Below, piece after piece: positions 15,429 to 23,640 of a stretch of DNA of 64,000 bases. Positions within the stretch are counted from its first letter, which is position 1, and each line of letters opens with the position of its first letter. The position numbers were made by a program, and so were the translations under genes. Source of the stretch: UBA5066 sp048500275 (GTDB lineage Bacteria; Acidobacteriota; Thermoanaerobaculia; UBA5066); NCBI GenBank assembly GCA_048500275.1, contig JASNYI010000002.1, forward strand, positions 1,054,001 through 1,118,000, written 5' to 3'. The notes beneath the pieces are model-generated. The model saw only the letters and a program-made list of their open reading frames with translations. It had not been told where the DNA came from and searched no databases.

Positions 15429-17234
15429 ATGCCGTCGGAGGACCAGAAGATCACGCCCATCCGGAAGCCGGAGGAGGCTGCCGACGCGAACAACGAGTTC
15501 GCGCGGCTGCTCGCAGAGAGCGAGCGTTCCCTCGCCGAGGGAGAGCTGATCCGCGGGCGTGTCATCCAGGTCACGAACGACGAGATCCTCGTCGACATCG
15601 GCTACAAGTCGGAGGGGATGATCCCGAGGTCGGAGTTCGCTCACGCGCCCGACCGCCTTCCGCAGGCCGGACAGGAGATCGACGCCATCGTCGACCGGCG
15701 AGAGGACTCTTCGGGCTACGTGGTCCTCTCACACGAGAAGGCCCGCCGCATCCGTGCCTGGGACTCCATCGAGGTCGCCTTCAAGGAGACTCAGGCCGTC
15801 AAGGGGAAGGTCCTCGAGCGCGTCAAGGGCGGGCTCTCCGTCGACATCGGCGTCCGCGCCTTCCTCCCGGGCTCGCTCGCCGACATCCGGCCCCTGAAGA
15901 ACCTCGACGTCCTTCGCGGCCGCGAGCTCGAGTTCCGCATCGTCAGCTTCGACAAGAAGCGCGGCAACATCGTCCTCTCGCGCAAGGCCCTGATGGAAGA
16001 GGTCGCCGACGCGAGGAAGAACGAGGCCGCCCAGGCCCTCGCCGACGGCCGGACGCTCCACGGCGTCGTGAAGAACCTCACCGAGTACGGCGCCTTCGTC
16101 GACCTCGGCGGCATCGACGGCCTGCTGCACGTGACCGACATCTCCTGGGGCCGGCTCGGCCACCCCTCCGAGGCGCTTCACGTCGGGCAGGAGGTCGAGG
16201 TCAAGGTCCTCAAGTTCGACGCCGACTCGGGCCGGATCTCGCTCGGCATGAAGCAGCTCAAGCCCGACCCGTGGCAGGACCTCCCGGCGCACTACCCGGT
16301 CGGCGCCAGGGTCCGTGGCAAGGTCGTCTCCCTCACCGACTACGGCGCGTTCGTCGAGCTCGAGGAGGGCGTCGAGGGCCTCATCCACGTCAGCGAGATG
16401 TCGTGGACGAAGAAGGTCAAGAACCCCGCGAAGCTCCTCAATGTCGGGGACACCGTCGAAGCGGTCATCGCCGACGTCAACCCCGAGACGCGCCGCCTCT
16501 CGCTCTCGCTCCGCGCCACAGAGCCGAACCCGTGGGAGATGCTCGCCGAGAAGTACCACATCGGTGACCGGATCCAGGGCGTCGTCCGCAACCTCACCGA
16601 CTTCGGCGCCTTCGTCGAGATCGAGGAGGGGATCGACGGCCTCGTCCACATCTCCGACATGTCCTGGGGCCGGCGCGTGAAGCACCCCTCGGAGGTCGTC
16701 AAGAAGGGCGACCAGATCCAGGCCGTCCTCACGGCCGTGGACGTCGAGAACCGCAGGATCAGCCTTTCGATCAAGGAGTTCCGCCCGAACGAGTGGGAGG
16801 AGTTCTCCCGCGATCACAAGCCCGGCGACGTCGTCGACGGACAGGTCGCGAAGGTCGCCGACTTCGGCGTCTTCGTGCGCCTCCCGCTCGGTCTCGAAGG
16901 CCTGATGCACGTCTCGGAGACCGACGTCCTGCGCGGCCAGAAGCTCACGGACGAGTTCAGCGAGGGCGACGCCATCCGCGTGCGGATTCTCCGGATCGAG
17001 GTGGACGAGCAGCGGATCGGCCTTTCGATGCGCGACGTCCCGCAGCCCGACCCGAGCGAGGCCGCGGCCGAGCCGGTCGCCGAGGACGAGGCCGCCGCCG
17101 AGGATGTGCCTGCCGTCGAGGAGGAGGCCGTCGCCGAGGCGGGCGAGGTCGCCGTCGCCGCGGAGCCGGAGGCCGTGACGTCCGAGGAAGTCGAGACGAA
17201 GGCTGCCCCCGGAAACACCACCACGGGCGACTGA
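15429..17234 (+). CDS. rpsA: 30S ribosomal protein S1
   Basis: S1 unfolds and delivers mRNA to the 30S subunit. The 601-aa protein has six S1 RNA-binding repeats, starting near residues 40, 125, 212, 297, 384 and 470. Repeats 3-5 share the GAFV-GLLH/GLIHVS pattern. The tail after about residue 540 is acidic and Ala/Glu-rich. The ATG at 15429 is preferred over a GTG 9 nt upstream because AGAAGGTGG sits 5 nt before it, which makes this one of the few clear Shine-Dalgarno starts here. The gene has its own promoter and a leader hairpin. Confidence 0.96.
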   Translation: MPSEDQKITPIRKPEEAADANNEFARLLAESERSLAEGELIRGRVIQVTNDEILVDIGYKSEGMIPRSEFAHAPDRLPQAGQEIDAIVDRREDSSGYVVLSHEKARRIRAWDSIEVAFKETQAVKGKVLERVKGGLSVDIGVRAFLPGSLADIRPLKNLDVLRGRELEFRIVSFDKKRGNIVLSRKALMEEVADARKNEAAQALADGRTLHGVVKNLTEYGAFVDLGGIDGLLHVTDISWGRLGHPSEALHVGQEVEVKVLKFDADSGRISLGMKQLKPDPWQDLPAHYPVGARVRGKVVSLTDYGAFVELEEGVEGLIHVSEMSWTKKVKNPAKLLNVGDTVEAVIADVNPETRRLSLSLRATEPNPWEMLAEKYHIGDRIQGVVRNLTDFGAFVEIEEGIDGLVHISDMSWGRRVKHPSEVVKKGDQIQAVLTAVDVENRRISLSIKEFRPNEWEEFSRDHKPGDVVDGQVAKVADFGVFVRLPLGLEGLMHVSETDVLRGQKLTDEFSEGDAIRVRILRIEVDEQRIGLSMRDVPQPDPSEAAAEPVAEDEAAAEDVPAVEEEAVAEAGEVAVAAEPEAVTSEEVETKAAPGNTTTGD

Positions 17235-17238
17235 CGTT

Positions 17239-17264
17239 CACGGCGCCGACGAGGCGACGCCGTG
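17239..17264 (+). terminator. Hairpin between rpsA and the HU/IHF gene
   Basis: CACGGCG (17239-17245) and CGCCGTG (17258-17264) form a perfect 7-bp stem with a 12-nt loop, starting 4 bp after the rpsA stop. No T tract follows. It may attenuate read-through or protect the rpsA mRNA 3' end. Confidence 0.4.
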
Positions 17265-17303
17265 GGGAGAGCCGTCGAGGAGGCGCTCCCCCGAGGGGAG
17301 GAG

Positions 17304-17678
17304 ATGGAACGCGACACCCAGGGCGTCAGCCGGGCGGAGGGGACGACCACGAAGGCCGATCTCGTGGAAGAGGTGGCGCGTTCGGCGGAGCTCACGAAGA
17401 AGCAGGCTGAAGCCGTCGTCGAGTCCGTCTTCCAAGGGATCATCGCTTCGCTCCGGGCCGGTCAGAAGATCGAGCTGAGGGGGTTCGGGAGCTTCAAGCT
17501 CCGGCAGCGCGGCGCCCGCGTGGCGCGGAACCCCAAAAAGAGCGGGGTCAAGGTCCACGTGCCGCCCAAGCTGGTGCCGTACTTCAAGCCCGGCAAGAAG
17601 CTGAAGGAGCTGATCAACGAGGAGGCGCCGGCCCCCGAGGCGGCCCCGGCGGCAGCCTCGGCCTTCCCGGAGGGATGA
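17304..17678 (+). CDS. HU/IHF family DNA-binding protein
   Basis: This is a DNA-bending nucleoid protein of the HU/IHF family. The core (TTKADLVEEVARSAELTKKQAEAVVESVF, GQKIELRGFGSFKLRQR, ARNPKKSGVKVHVPPKLVPYFKPGKKLK) matches the family along its full length. A short N-terminal extension and an Ala/Pro/Glu tail are additions. The ATG at 17304 is preceded by a purine-rich GGGGAGG site; a GTG 42 nt upstream is less likely. Position after rpsA parallels ihfB in proteobacteria, but HU versus IHF cannot be settled by eye. Confidence 0.92.
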   Translation: MERDTQGVSRAEGTTTKADLVEEVARSAELTKKQAEAVVESVFQGIIASLRAGQKIELRGFGSFKLRQRGARVARNPKKSGVKVHVPPKLVPYFKPGKKLKELINEEAPAPEAAPAAASAFPEG

Positions 17679-18178
17679 ACGACGTCCTCTTCACGCCCTG
17701 GCGGATGGCCTACCTGACGGGCAGCTCGCCTTCCGGTCCTCCCGGATGCCTCTTCTGTGATCTCCAGGGCCTCGGCGACGCCGAGGCCCTGATCGTCGAG
17801 CGGGGAAGGTCCGTCTACGCGGTCCTGAACCGCTTTCCCTACTCGAACGGCCACGTCATGGTCGCCCCCTTCGCCCACAGGGCGACCCTTCCCGATCTCT
17901 CCCGCGACGAGAGAATCGAGCTGATGGACGTGGCGGCCCGGATGGAGGAGGCTCTGCGGGCGGAGTACGCGCCCCACGGCCTGAACGCCGGCCTGAACCT
18001 GGGACGGTGCGCCGGGGCCGGGGTGCCCGGCCACCTGCACCTCCACCTCGTTCCCCGCTGGGACGGCGACACGAACTTCATGTCCGTCGTGTCGGGGACG
18101 CGGATCGTTCCGGAGGACCTCGGCGTCACCTGGCGGCGGCTCCGGACCCGCCTCGGCACGGAGGAGGGACGCCCCTGA
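17675..18178 (+). CDS. HIT family hydrolase (AP4A phosphorylase-like)
   Basis: This 167-aa histidine-triad protein is probably a nucleotidyl hydrolase or phosphorylase. The triad GHLHLHLVPRW is near residue 118. The N-terminal part has CLFC near 27-30, seen in zinc-containing HIT proteins of this size, and RFPYSNGHVMVAPFAHRATL near 50. The substrate, such as Ap4A or AMP conjugates, cannot be read from sequence. It starts in an ATGA overlap with the HU/IHF gene and ends at the CTGA junction of the next gene. Confidence 0.88.
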   Translation: MNDVLFTPWRMAYLTGSSPSGPPGCLFCDLQGLGDAEALIVERGRSVYAVLNRFPYSNGHVMVAPFAHRATLPDLSRDERIELMDVAARMEEALRAEYAPHGLNAGLNLGRCAGAGVPGHLHLHLVPRWDGDTNFMSVVSGTRIVPEDLGVTWRRLRTRLGTEEGRP

Positions 18179-18561
18179 GGGACGCGCCCCGCTCCGCCGC
18201 TGCCCGCGTCCTCGCGGTCCTGCTCGCCCTCCTCGTCCCCGGCCTCGGTCACGCCTGGGCAGGGCGTCGGGCCAGGGGCGCTGCCTTCTTCGTCCTCGTC
18301 GGGGCGGCCTTCGCCATCGGCCTCGCGCTGGGGGGCTCCCTCGGGACGTTCTCCGCGGGCGGCGTCGGAGCGCTCCTCGCGACGGCGGCGACCCATGCCG
18401 TCGTCGCCCCGTCCCTGCTGGCAAAGGCGGCGGGACTCGGCTCCGGCACCCCTGCCTCGCCCTCGTTCGAGGTCGCGACGACCTACCTCGTCGTCGCGGG
18501 GGTCATGAACGTCCTTCTCGCTCTCGACGCCTGGGACGTGGCGGGGGAGCGCGGGAGGTGA
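18175..18561 (+). CDS. Small polytopic membrane protein (DUF6677-like), probable CTG start
   Basis: This is a roughly 128-aa membrane protein of unknown function. The segment VLAVLLALLVPGLGHAWAGR with the following ARGAAFFVLVGAAFAIG resembles the PGLGH motif of TM2/DUF6677-like proteins; that family call is from memory. Three or four hydrophobic helices follow to the C-terminus. No ATG, GTG or TTG is available at the right place. The CTG at 18175, in a CTGA overlap with the HIT stop, is the likely start. A GTG at 18007 would extend the ORF through the HIT gene in another frame. Confidence 0.6.
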   Translation: MRDAPRSAAARVLAVLLALLVPGLGHAWAGRRARGAAFFVLVGAAFAIGLALGGSLGTFSAGGVGALLATAATHAVVAPSLLAKAAGLGSGTPASPSFEVATTYLVVAGVMNVLLALDAWDVAGERGR

Positions 18562-18749
18562 CGGCCGCCCCGCTCGCCGACCACGTCCTGCACCTCGTCG
18601 TCCTCGGGACGATCGTCTCCGCGTTCTTCGCCCTGCTCTGGCGCGACGACGCGAGAGCCCGGCGCATCTTCTTCGCACGGATGTGGACCGCCCTCGTGGG
18701 CGGGTCGTTCGCGGCCGCCTGGGCGATGTCGCTCGTCGGGGGACGGTGA
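18558..18749 (+). CDS. Small membrane protein of unknown function (63 aa)
   Basis: This 63-aa protein has a hydrophobic N-terminal helix (LHLVVLGTIVSAFFALLW), a basic loop (RDDARARRIFFARMW) and a second helix (ALVGGSFAAAWAMSLVG). That is the pattern of a two-helix inner-membrane protein. The GTG start overlaps the previous stop (GTGA) behind a GGGAGG site, which supports real translation. It lies directly before lpxB and msbA, so a link to lipid A assembly is possible but unproven. Confidence 0.6.
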   Translation: MTAAPLADHVLHLVVLGTIVSAFFALLWRDDARARRIFFARMWTALVGGSFAAAWAMSLVGGR

Positions 18750-18753
18750 AACG

Positions 18754-19899
18754 GTGAAGCTCCTCCTCTCCGCCGGCGAGGTCTCCGGAGACCAGCACGG
18801 CGCGGCCCTCCTCGCCGCGCTGCGGGAGCGCGCGCCGGGACTCGAGGTCGTCGGGCTGGCCGGAGACCGGTGCGAGGCCGAGGGGATGCGCCTCCTCGCG
18901 CACCAGAAGGACCTGGCGATCATCGGCGTCGTGGAGGCGCTCGGGAAGATCCGGCTCGCGCGGCGCCTCCTCCGGGACCTGACGACCGCCGCCGCGCAGG
19001 CCCGGGTCGACGCCGCCGTCCTCATCGACTCGCCGGACTTCCACCTCCCGCTCGCCCGGCGCCTCGCGAAGGCGGGCATTCCCGTCGTCTTCTACGTCTC
19101 GCCCCAGGTCTGGGCGTGGAGGAGCGGGCGGGCAAAGGCCCTGGCGCGACTCGGCCGCGGCGTCCTCACGCTCTTCCGATTCGAGAAGGCCTGGTACGAC
19201 CGGCGCGGACTGGGCGAACGCGTGACCTGGGTGGGACACCCGCTCGTCGACGAAGCGGAGAGGGAGCTCTCCGTCCCGGCGGCGCCGCCGCCCGCGGGAC
19301 GGCGCCGCCTCGTCCTCATGCCCGGGTCGCGCACGGGAGAGATCCGGCGCCTCCTCCCTCTCCTGCGCGACGCCGTCGCGCTCCTCGTCGCCCGACGGAG
19401 CGACCTCGACGTGGTCCTCGTGAAGGCCGACTCGGTCCCCGGGGGGCTTGTCGAAGAGATCGTCGGCGAGGCGCTCCCTCGCTGGACGGTCGTCTCCGGG
19501 CCGCACCTGTCCCTCCTCGCCGCCTCGGACGTCCTCGTCGTGGCGTCGGGCACCGCGACCGTGGAGGGGCTTCTCGCCGGGGTCCCGATGGTGGTCGTCT
19601 ACCGCGTCGCCACGCTCAGCTACCTCCTCGCCAAGCTCCTGGTGAAGGTTCCGAATGTGGCGATGGCGAACATCCTCTCCGACCCGGGAGACGGCTCGCA
19701 GTCGGTTCCCGAGCTGATCCAGGGCGCGGCCACACCCGCGCGCATCGCCGGCGAGGTGGAGCGCTTCCTCGCCGACCCGGAGCGGGCGGCCGAAGCCCGG
19801 CGGCGCCTCGCCCTGGGACGCGAGGAGCTCGGCCCCCCCGGAGCGCCCGCCCGTACGGCCGAGGCCGTGCTCTCCCTCGTCGGCGGGGGCCGGCCGTGA
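18754..19899 (+). CDS. lpxB: Lipid-A-disaccharide synthase
   Basis: This glycosyltransferase (GT19) joins UDP-diacylglucosamine and lipid X to make the lipid A disaccharide at the inner membrane. The 381-aa protein begins KLLLSAGEVSGDQHGAALL. It has VLIDSPDFHLPLAR near 89, FYVSPQVWAWRSGRAKAL near 112 and LMPGSRTGEIRRLLPLL near 189. ASGTATVEGLLAGVPMVVVYR is near 265, where the sugar nucleotide binds. The GTG start lies 4 bp after the small membrane gene. lpxB overlaps msbA by 4 nt. Confidence 0.95.
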   Translation: MKLLLSAGEVSGDQHGAALLAALRERAPGLEVVGLAGDRCEAEGMRLLAHQKDLAIIGVVEALGKIRLARRLLRDLTTAAAQARVDAAVLIDSPDFHLPLARRLAKAGIPVVFYVSPQVWAWRSGRAKALARLGRGVLTLFRFEKAWYDRRGLGERVTWVGHPLVDEAERELSVPAAPPPAGRRRLVLMPGSRTGEIRRLLPLLRDAVALLVARRSDLDVVLVKADSVPGGLVEEIVGEALPRWTVVSGPHLSLLAASDVLVVASGTATVEGLLAGVPMVVVYRVATLSYLLAKLLVKVPNVAMANILSDPGDGSQSVPELIQGAATPARIAGEVERFLADPERAAEARRRLALGREELGPPGAPARTAEAVLSLVGGGRP

Positions 19900-21785
19900 A
19901 CGACTTCACCCGTCTCGCCCGCTTCTTCCGGCCGCACGCGAAGTCCGCGCTCGTCGCCGTTCTCGCGATGCTGGGCGTGGCCCTCTTCACGACTCTCGTC
20001 GCCTACCTGTTCGGTCCGCTCTTCGACCAGGTCCTCACGCCCGGGCAGAGCGAGACCGTGCAGAAGGAGCTCGCCGCGGACCCGGCAGGGCGCGCCCTCG
20101 GGAAGGCCCTCGGGGCGAGCGAGCAGGTGCGGAAGACGGCAGTGATCCGCTGGCTCGACCAGGGGCTCCTCGACCTCCAGGACGCCGTGGGCGTGACCGA
20201 GGAGAATCGCGCCGTCGCGTTGCCCGTCCTCCTCCTCGCGGCCTTCGTCCTGAAGAACCTCTGCGCCTTCGCCGCCGAGTACCGCTTCAACGCCGTCGGC
20301 CTCGCCTTCGTGCGGGACGTGAGACGGCTCGTCTACGAACGGCTCCTCGGGCAGTCGGGCGACTTCCACGCGAAGAACCCTTCGGGCGATCTCATCTCGC
20401 GGGTGACGGGGGACGTCGACCGGATCCAGAGCCTCTTCGGGACCGACCTCGCCGACCTCGTCCAGTCCGTCGCGACCCTGGCGGGGCTCTCGGTCCTCGT
20501 CGTCTCGCGTTCGCCTCAGCTGACGCTCGTCGCCCTCGTGGTGGCTCCGGCGATCGTCGTCCCGGTGGTCCTGATCGCGAACCGCCTCCGCCGGATCTCG
20601 AAGGCCGGGCGCGAGCGGATGGGCGACCTCACCGGGGTCCTCTCCGAGACGCTTCGCGGCCACCGCGTCGTCCAGGCCTACGGTGCCGAGCGCTACGAGG
20701 CCGACCGTTTCGGGGAGGTGAACCAGCGGACGTTTCGCCTCCTCCGGAAGGGCGCCGGCGTCATGGCCCTCTCCTCGCCTCTCGTCGAGACGGCCTCGGT
20801 CCTGGCCTTCCTCGTCCTCCTCGGTTACGCGGGCAGGAGGATCGAAGCCGGGACGATGACGCTGGGTGCGTTCGTCTCCTTCGGCGTCGGGCTGGTGATG
20901 ATGTACCAGCCGTTCAAGCGGGCGACCCGGATCAACCTGGCCCTGCAGCAGGCGCTCGCCTCCGCCCGGCGGCTCTTCGAGGTGCTCGACGCGCCGGTCG
21001 TGGTGGTCGACCGGCCCGGCGCCGCGGCGCTGCGCCCGTTCGAGAGGGAGGTCCGTTTCGACGGGGTCTCCTTCTCCTACCCGGGAGGGCCCGACGTCCT
21101 CTCCGCCGTCGACCTCGTCGTCCCGCGAGGCTCGGTGACGGCCCTCGTGGGCCCCTCGGGCGCAGGGAAGACGACTCTGGCGAACCTGCTTCCCCGTTTC
21201 ATGGACGTGACGTCCGGGCGGATCACGATCGACGGCGTCGACGTCCGCGACGTGACCCTCGCCTCGCTCCGCGGATCGATGGCCCTCGTCACCCAGGAGG
21301 TCATCCTGTTCGACGACACGGTCCGCCGGAACGTCGCCTACGGCCTCGTGGACGTCCCGGAGGCCCGGGTCCGCGCGGCGCTGGCCGCCGCGAACGCGGA
21401 AGAGTTCGTCGACGCGCTTCCGATGGGGCTCGACACGCGGGTCGGCGAGGCCGGCGGGCGCCTCTCGGGCGGCCAGAGGCAGAGACTCGCCATCGCGCGG
21501 GCGCTGCTGAAAGACCCGCCCCTCCTCATCCTCGACGAGGCGACCTCGGCGCTCGACACCGAGAGCGAGCGCGCCGTGCAGGACGCGCTGGAACGCCTCA
21601 TGGCGGGGCGGACGACCCTCGTCATCGCCCACCGTCTCTCGACCGTGCGGCGCGCCGACCAGATCGTCGTACTCGACCGCGGCCGCATCGTGGAACGCGG
21701 TCGTCACGCCGAGCTCCTCGAGCTCGGAGGCGTCTACCGGAGGCTGCACGATCTGGCTGCCTTCGAAGGGGAGAATCGCCCATGA
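19896..21785 (+). CDS. msbA: MsbA-type lipid A/phospholipid ABC flippase
   Basis: This 629-aa half-transporter has an N-terminal six-helix membrane domain (about 1-350) and a C-terminal ATPase. The Walker A motif GPSGAGKTT lies near residue 420, the signature LSGGQRQR near 523, and LLILDEATSALD near 543. Adjacency to lpxB supports lipid A export across the inner membrane. The N-terminal domain carries an unusually long extracytoplasmic insert at about 50-110. The GTG start overlaps the lpxB stop by 4 nt; a longer in-frame reading would translate lpxB out of frame. Confidence 0.92.
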   Translation: MNDFTRLARFFRPHAKSALVAVLAMLGVALFTTLVAYLFGPLFDQVLTPGQSETVQKELAADPAGRALGKALGASEQVRKTAVIRWLDQGLLDLQDAVGVTEENRAVALPVLLLAAFVLKNLCAFAAEYRFNAVGLAFVRDVRRLVYERLLGQSGDFHAKNPSGDLISRVTGDVDRIQSLFGTDLADLVQSVATLAGLSVLVVSRSPQLTLVALVVAPAIVVPVVLIANRLRRISKAGRERMGDLTGVLSETLRGHRVVQAYGAERYEADRFGEVNQRTFRLLRKGAGVMALSSPLVETASVLAFLVLLGYAGRRIEAGTMTLGAFVSFGVGLVMMYQPFKRATRINLALQQALASARRLFEVLDAPVVVVDRPGAAALRPFEREVRFDGVSFSYPGGPDVLSAVDLVVPRGSVTALVGPSGAGKTTLANLLPRFMDVTSGRITIDGVDVRDVTLASLRGSMALVTQEVILFDDTVRRNVAYGLVDVPEARVRAALAAANAEEFVDALPMGLDTRVGEAGGRLSGGQRQRLAIARALLKDPPLLILDEATSALDTESERAVQDALERLMAGRTTLVIAHRLSTVRRADQIVVLDRGRIVERGRHAELLELGGVYRRLHDLAAFEGENRP

Positions 21786-22651
21786 AGTCGATGACCGGTT
21801 TCGGCCGCGCCCAGGAGGCCCTTCCGGACGGGACACAGGTCTCGGTCACGGTCCGGGGGGTCAACCACCGATTCCTAGACCTCTCCCTGAAGATGAGGGA
21901 CGACCTGGGCGCGCTGGAAGCCCCGCTCAGGAAGCTCGTCTCCTCGACCGTGGCGCGGGGGCACGTGGACCTCTCGGTCCGCGTCTCGCGTCCCGCAGGA
22001 GGGGCCGTGTCGCTCGACGGTCCGACGGCGGGGCGCTACGCCGAGGAGTGGCGACGGCTCGCCGGCGAGCACGCGCTGCCGGGCGAACTCACGGCCCGAG
22101 ACATCCTCTCGCTGCCGGGAGTCGTTCGCGTGGCCGAGGACGAGGCGGGAGAAGCCCTCGGATCGGGCATCGTCGGCGCGGCGTCGGCCGCCCTCGCCGA
22201 CTTCGACGCCTCGCGCAGGCGCGAAGGGGCCGCCCTGAAGGCCGCCCTGGAGGCGATCCTCGACCGCCTCGAGGCCGGGATCTCCCGCGTCGCCGAGGCG
22301 CGCGAGGGGCTCGCCGAGAGGCTTCTCGCCCAGCTCGGCGAGCGGGTTGCAAAGCTCGCCGCCGGCGTTCCGCTCGACGAGGCGCGCCTCGCGCAGGAGG
22401 TCGCTCTCCTGGCCGACCGGGCGGACATCAGCGAGGAGATCGACCGTTTCCGGGCGCACCTCGTCGAGGCGCGACGACTCCTCGCGGGCGGAGCGGCCGC
22501 GGGCAAACGCCTCGACGTCCTGACCCAGGAGCTCCACCGCGAGGCGAACACGGGCAGCCAGAAGGCCCGCGAGCTTCCCCTGACCCGGGTCCTCCTCGAT
22601 CTGAAGTCGGACGTCGAGGCCCTGAAGGAACAGATCCAGAACGTGGAGTGA
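21782..22651 (+). CDS. yicC: YicC/YloC family endoribonuclease
   Basis: This 289-aa protein begins MKSMTGFGRAQ, the invariant start of the YicC family. It has the conserved VNHRFLDLSLKMRDDL segment and the C-terminal QELHREANTGSQKARELPLTRVLLDLKSDVEALKEQIQNVE signature (described here in parts: QELHREANT, DVEALKEQ). Members are RNA endonucleases that affect RNA turnover. It starts in an ATGA overlap with msbA and sits just before gmk, the standard bacterial order. Confidence 0.94.
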   Translation: MKSMTGFGRAQEALPDGTQVSVTVRGVNHRFLDLSLKMRDDLGALEAPLRKLVSSTVARGHVDLSVRVSRPAGGAVSLDGPTAGRYAEEWRRLAGEHALPGELTARDILSLPGVVRVAEDEAGEALGSGIVGAASAALADFDASRRREGAALKAALEAILDRLEAGISRVAEAREGLAERLLAQLGERVAKLAAGVPLDEARLAQEVALLADRADISEEIDRFRAHLVEARRLLAGGAAAGKRLDVLTQELHREANTGSQKARELPLTRVLLDLKSDVEALKEQIQNVE

Positions 22652-22653
22652 CC

Positions 22654-23280
22654 GTGAGACCCGCAGGAGACCTGTTCATCGTCTCGTCCCCGTCCGGCGC
22701 CGGAAAGACGACGCTCATCCGGCGGATCCTGGCCGACCCCGTCTTCGCCGGGTCCATCTACTTCTCCGTGTCCCACACGACCCGCGCCCCCCGTCCCGGG
22801 GAGGTCCACGGGAGGGAGTACTTCTTCGTCTCCAACGAGGAGTTCGAGTCGCTCTCGGCCCGGGACGGCTTCCTCGAGCACGCCGTCTACGACGGGAACC
22901 GCTACGGGACGTCGCGCGGGGAGGTGGAGGCTCGCCTCTCCGCCGGATTGGACGTCCTCCTCGACATCGACGTCCAGGGGGCGCGCCAGGTCCGGTCAAG
23001 GATGCCCGACGTCGTCAAGGTCTTCGTCTTCCCCCCCTCCCGCGAGGTCCTCGAGGCCCGCCTGAAGGCCCGGGGGCACAACTCTCCCGAGTCGATCGCA
23101 CGGAGGCTCGAGGCGGCGGCCCGGGAGATGGGGGAGTTCGGCGAATACGACTATGCGATAATCAACGAGGTCCTCGACGCGGCCGTGGATGAGTTGCGGT
23201 CCATCGTCGTGGCCCGGCGCTCGAGTCGCCGGCGGCGGCAGGAGCGCCTGGAGGCCATCCTGAGGACCTTCCCCGCCTGA
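22654..23280 (+). CDS. gmk: Guanylate kinase
   Basis: This enzyme phosphorylates GMP to GDP. The 208-aa protein has the P-loop SSPSGAGKTTLIRRIL near residue 9, SVSHTTRAPRPGEVHGREY for GMP binding near 34, and YGTSRGEVEARL near 82. LLDIDVQGARQVR follows near 98. The GTG at 22654 comes 2 bp after the yicC stop. The order yicC-gmk-rpoZ-coaBC is conserved widely and supports the call. Confidence 0.97.
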   Translation: MRPAGDLFIVSSPSGAGKTTLIRRILADPVFAGSIYFSVSHTTRAPRPGEVHGREYFFVSNEEFESLSARDGFLEHAVYDGNRYGTSRGEVEARLSAGLDVLLDIDVQGARQVRSRMPDVVKVFVFPPSREVLEARLKARGHNSPESIARRLEAAAREMGEFGEYDYAIINEVLDAAVDELRSIVVARRSSRRRRQERLEAILRTFPA

Positions 23281-23334
23281 CGCGGGGCCGCCGGGACGAA
23301 GCACGAATAACCCAACGAGGACGGAGCCATCGCG

Positions 23335-23631
23335 ATGACCGAATCCCCCGAGACGACCGAATCCCCCGAGACGACCCTGACCAGCCCCGAGATCGAGTCG
23401 AAGTTCCGGCTCGTCCACATCGCCTCCAGGCGCGCCGAGCAGCTGATGCTGGGCGCCCGGCCGAAGCTCGAGACGAAGCACACGAAGTACTCGCGCATCG
23501 CCCTCGACGAGGTCGCCAGCGGCCTCGTGAAGTGGCAGCTGGGCCAGAGGGGCGTCGACCCGGAGGCCGAGGTGCAGGGTGAGCCTCTCGAGGCGATCGA
23601 CCCGCTCCCGCTCATCACGCCCGAGCCGTAG
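23335..23631 (+). CDS. rpoZ: RNA polymerase omega subunit
   Basis: Omega helps assemble RNA polymerase and, in some bacteria, binds ppGpp. The 98-aa protein has the family helix FRLVHIASRRAEQLMLGARPK and TKYSRIALDEVASGLVKW. Its extreme N-terminus contains a tandem duplication: TESPETTESPETT is encoded by two identical 18-nt units at about 23338-23373. The gap of 54 bp after gmk contains a weak purine ribosome site. Position between gmk and coaBC is the standard order. Confidence 0.93.
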   Translation: MTESPETTESPETTLTSPEIESKFRLVHIASRRAEQLMLGARPKLETKHTKYSRIALDEVASGLVKWQLGQRGVDPEAEVQGEPLEAIDPLPLITPEP

Positions 23632-23640
23632 CGATTCGGC

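Noticed and set aside
23629..23640. TAGCGA before coaBC as a -10 hexamer
   Set aside because: It does not fit TANNNT at the right spacing, and coaBC is probably in the gmk-rpoZ unit.
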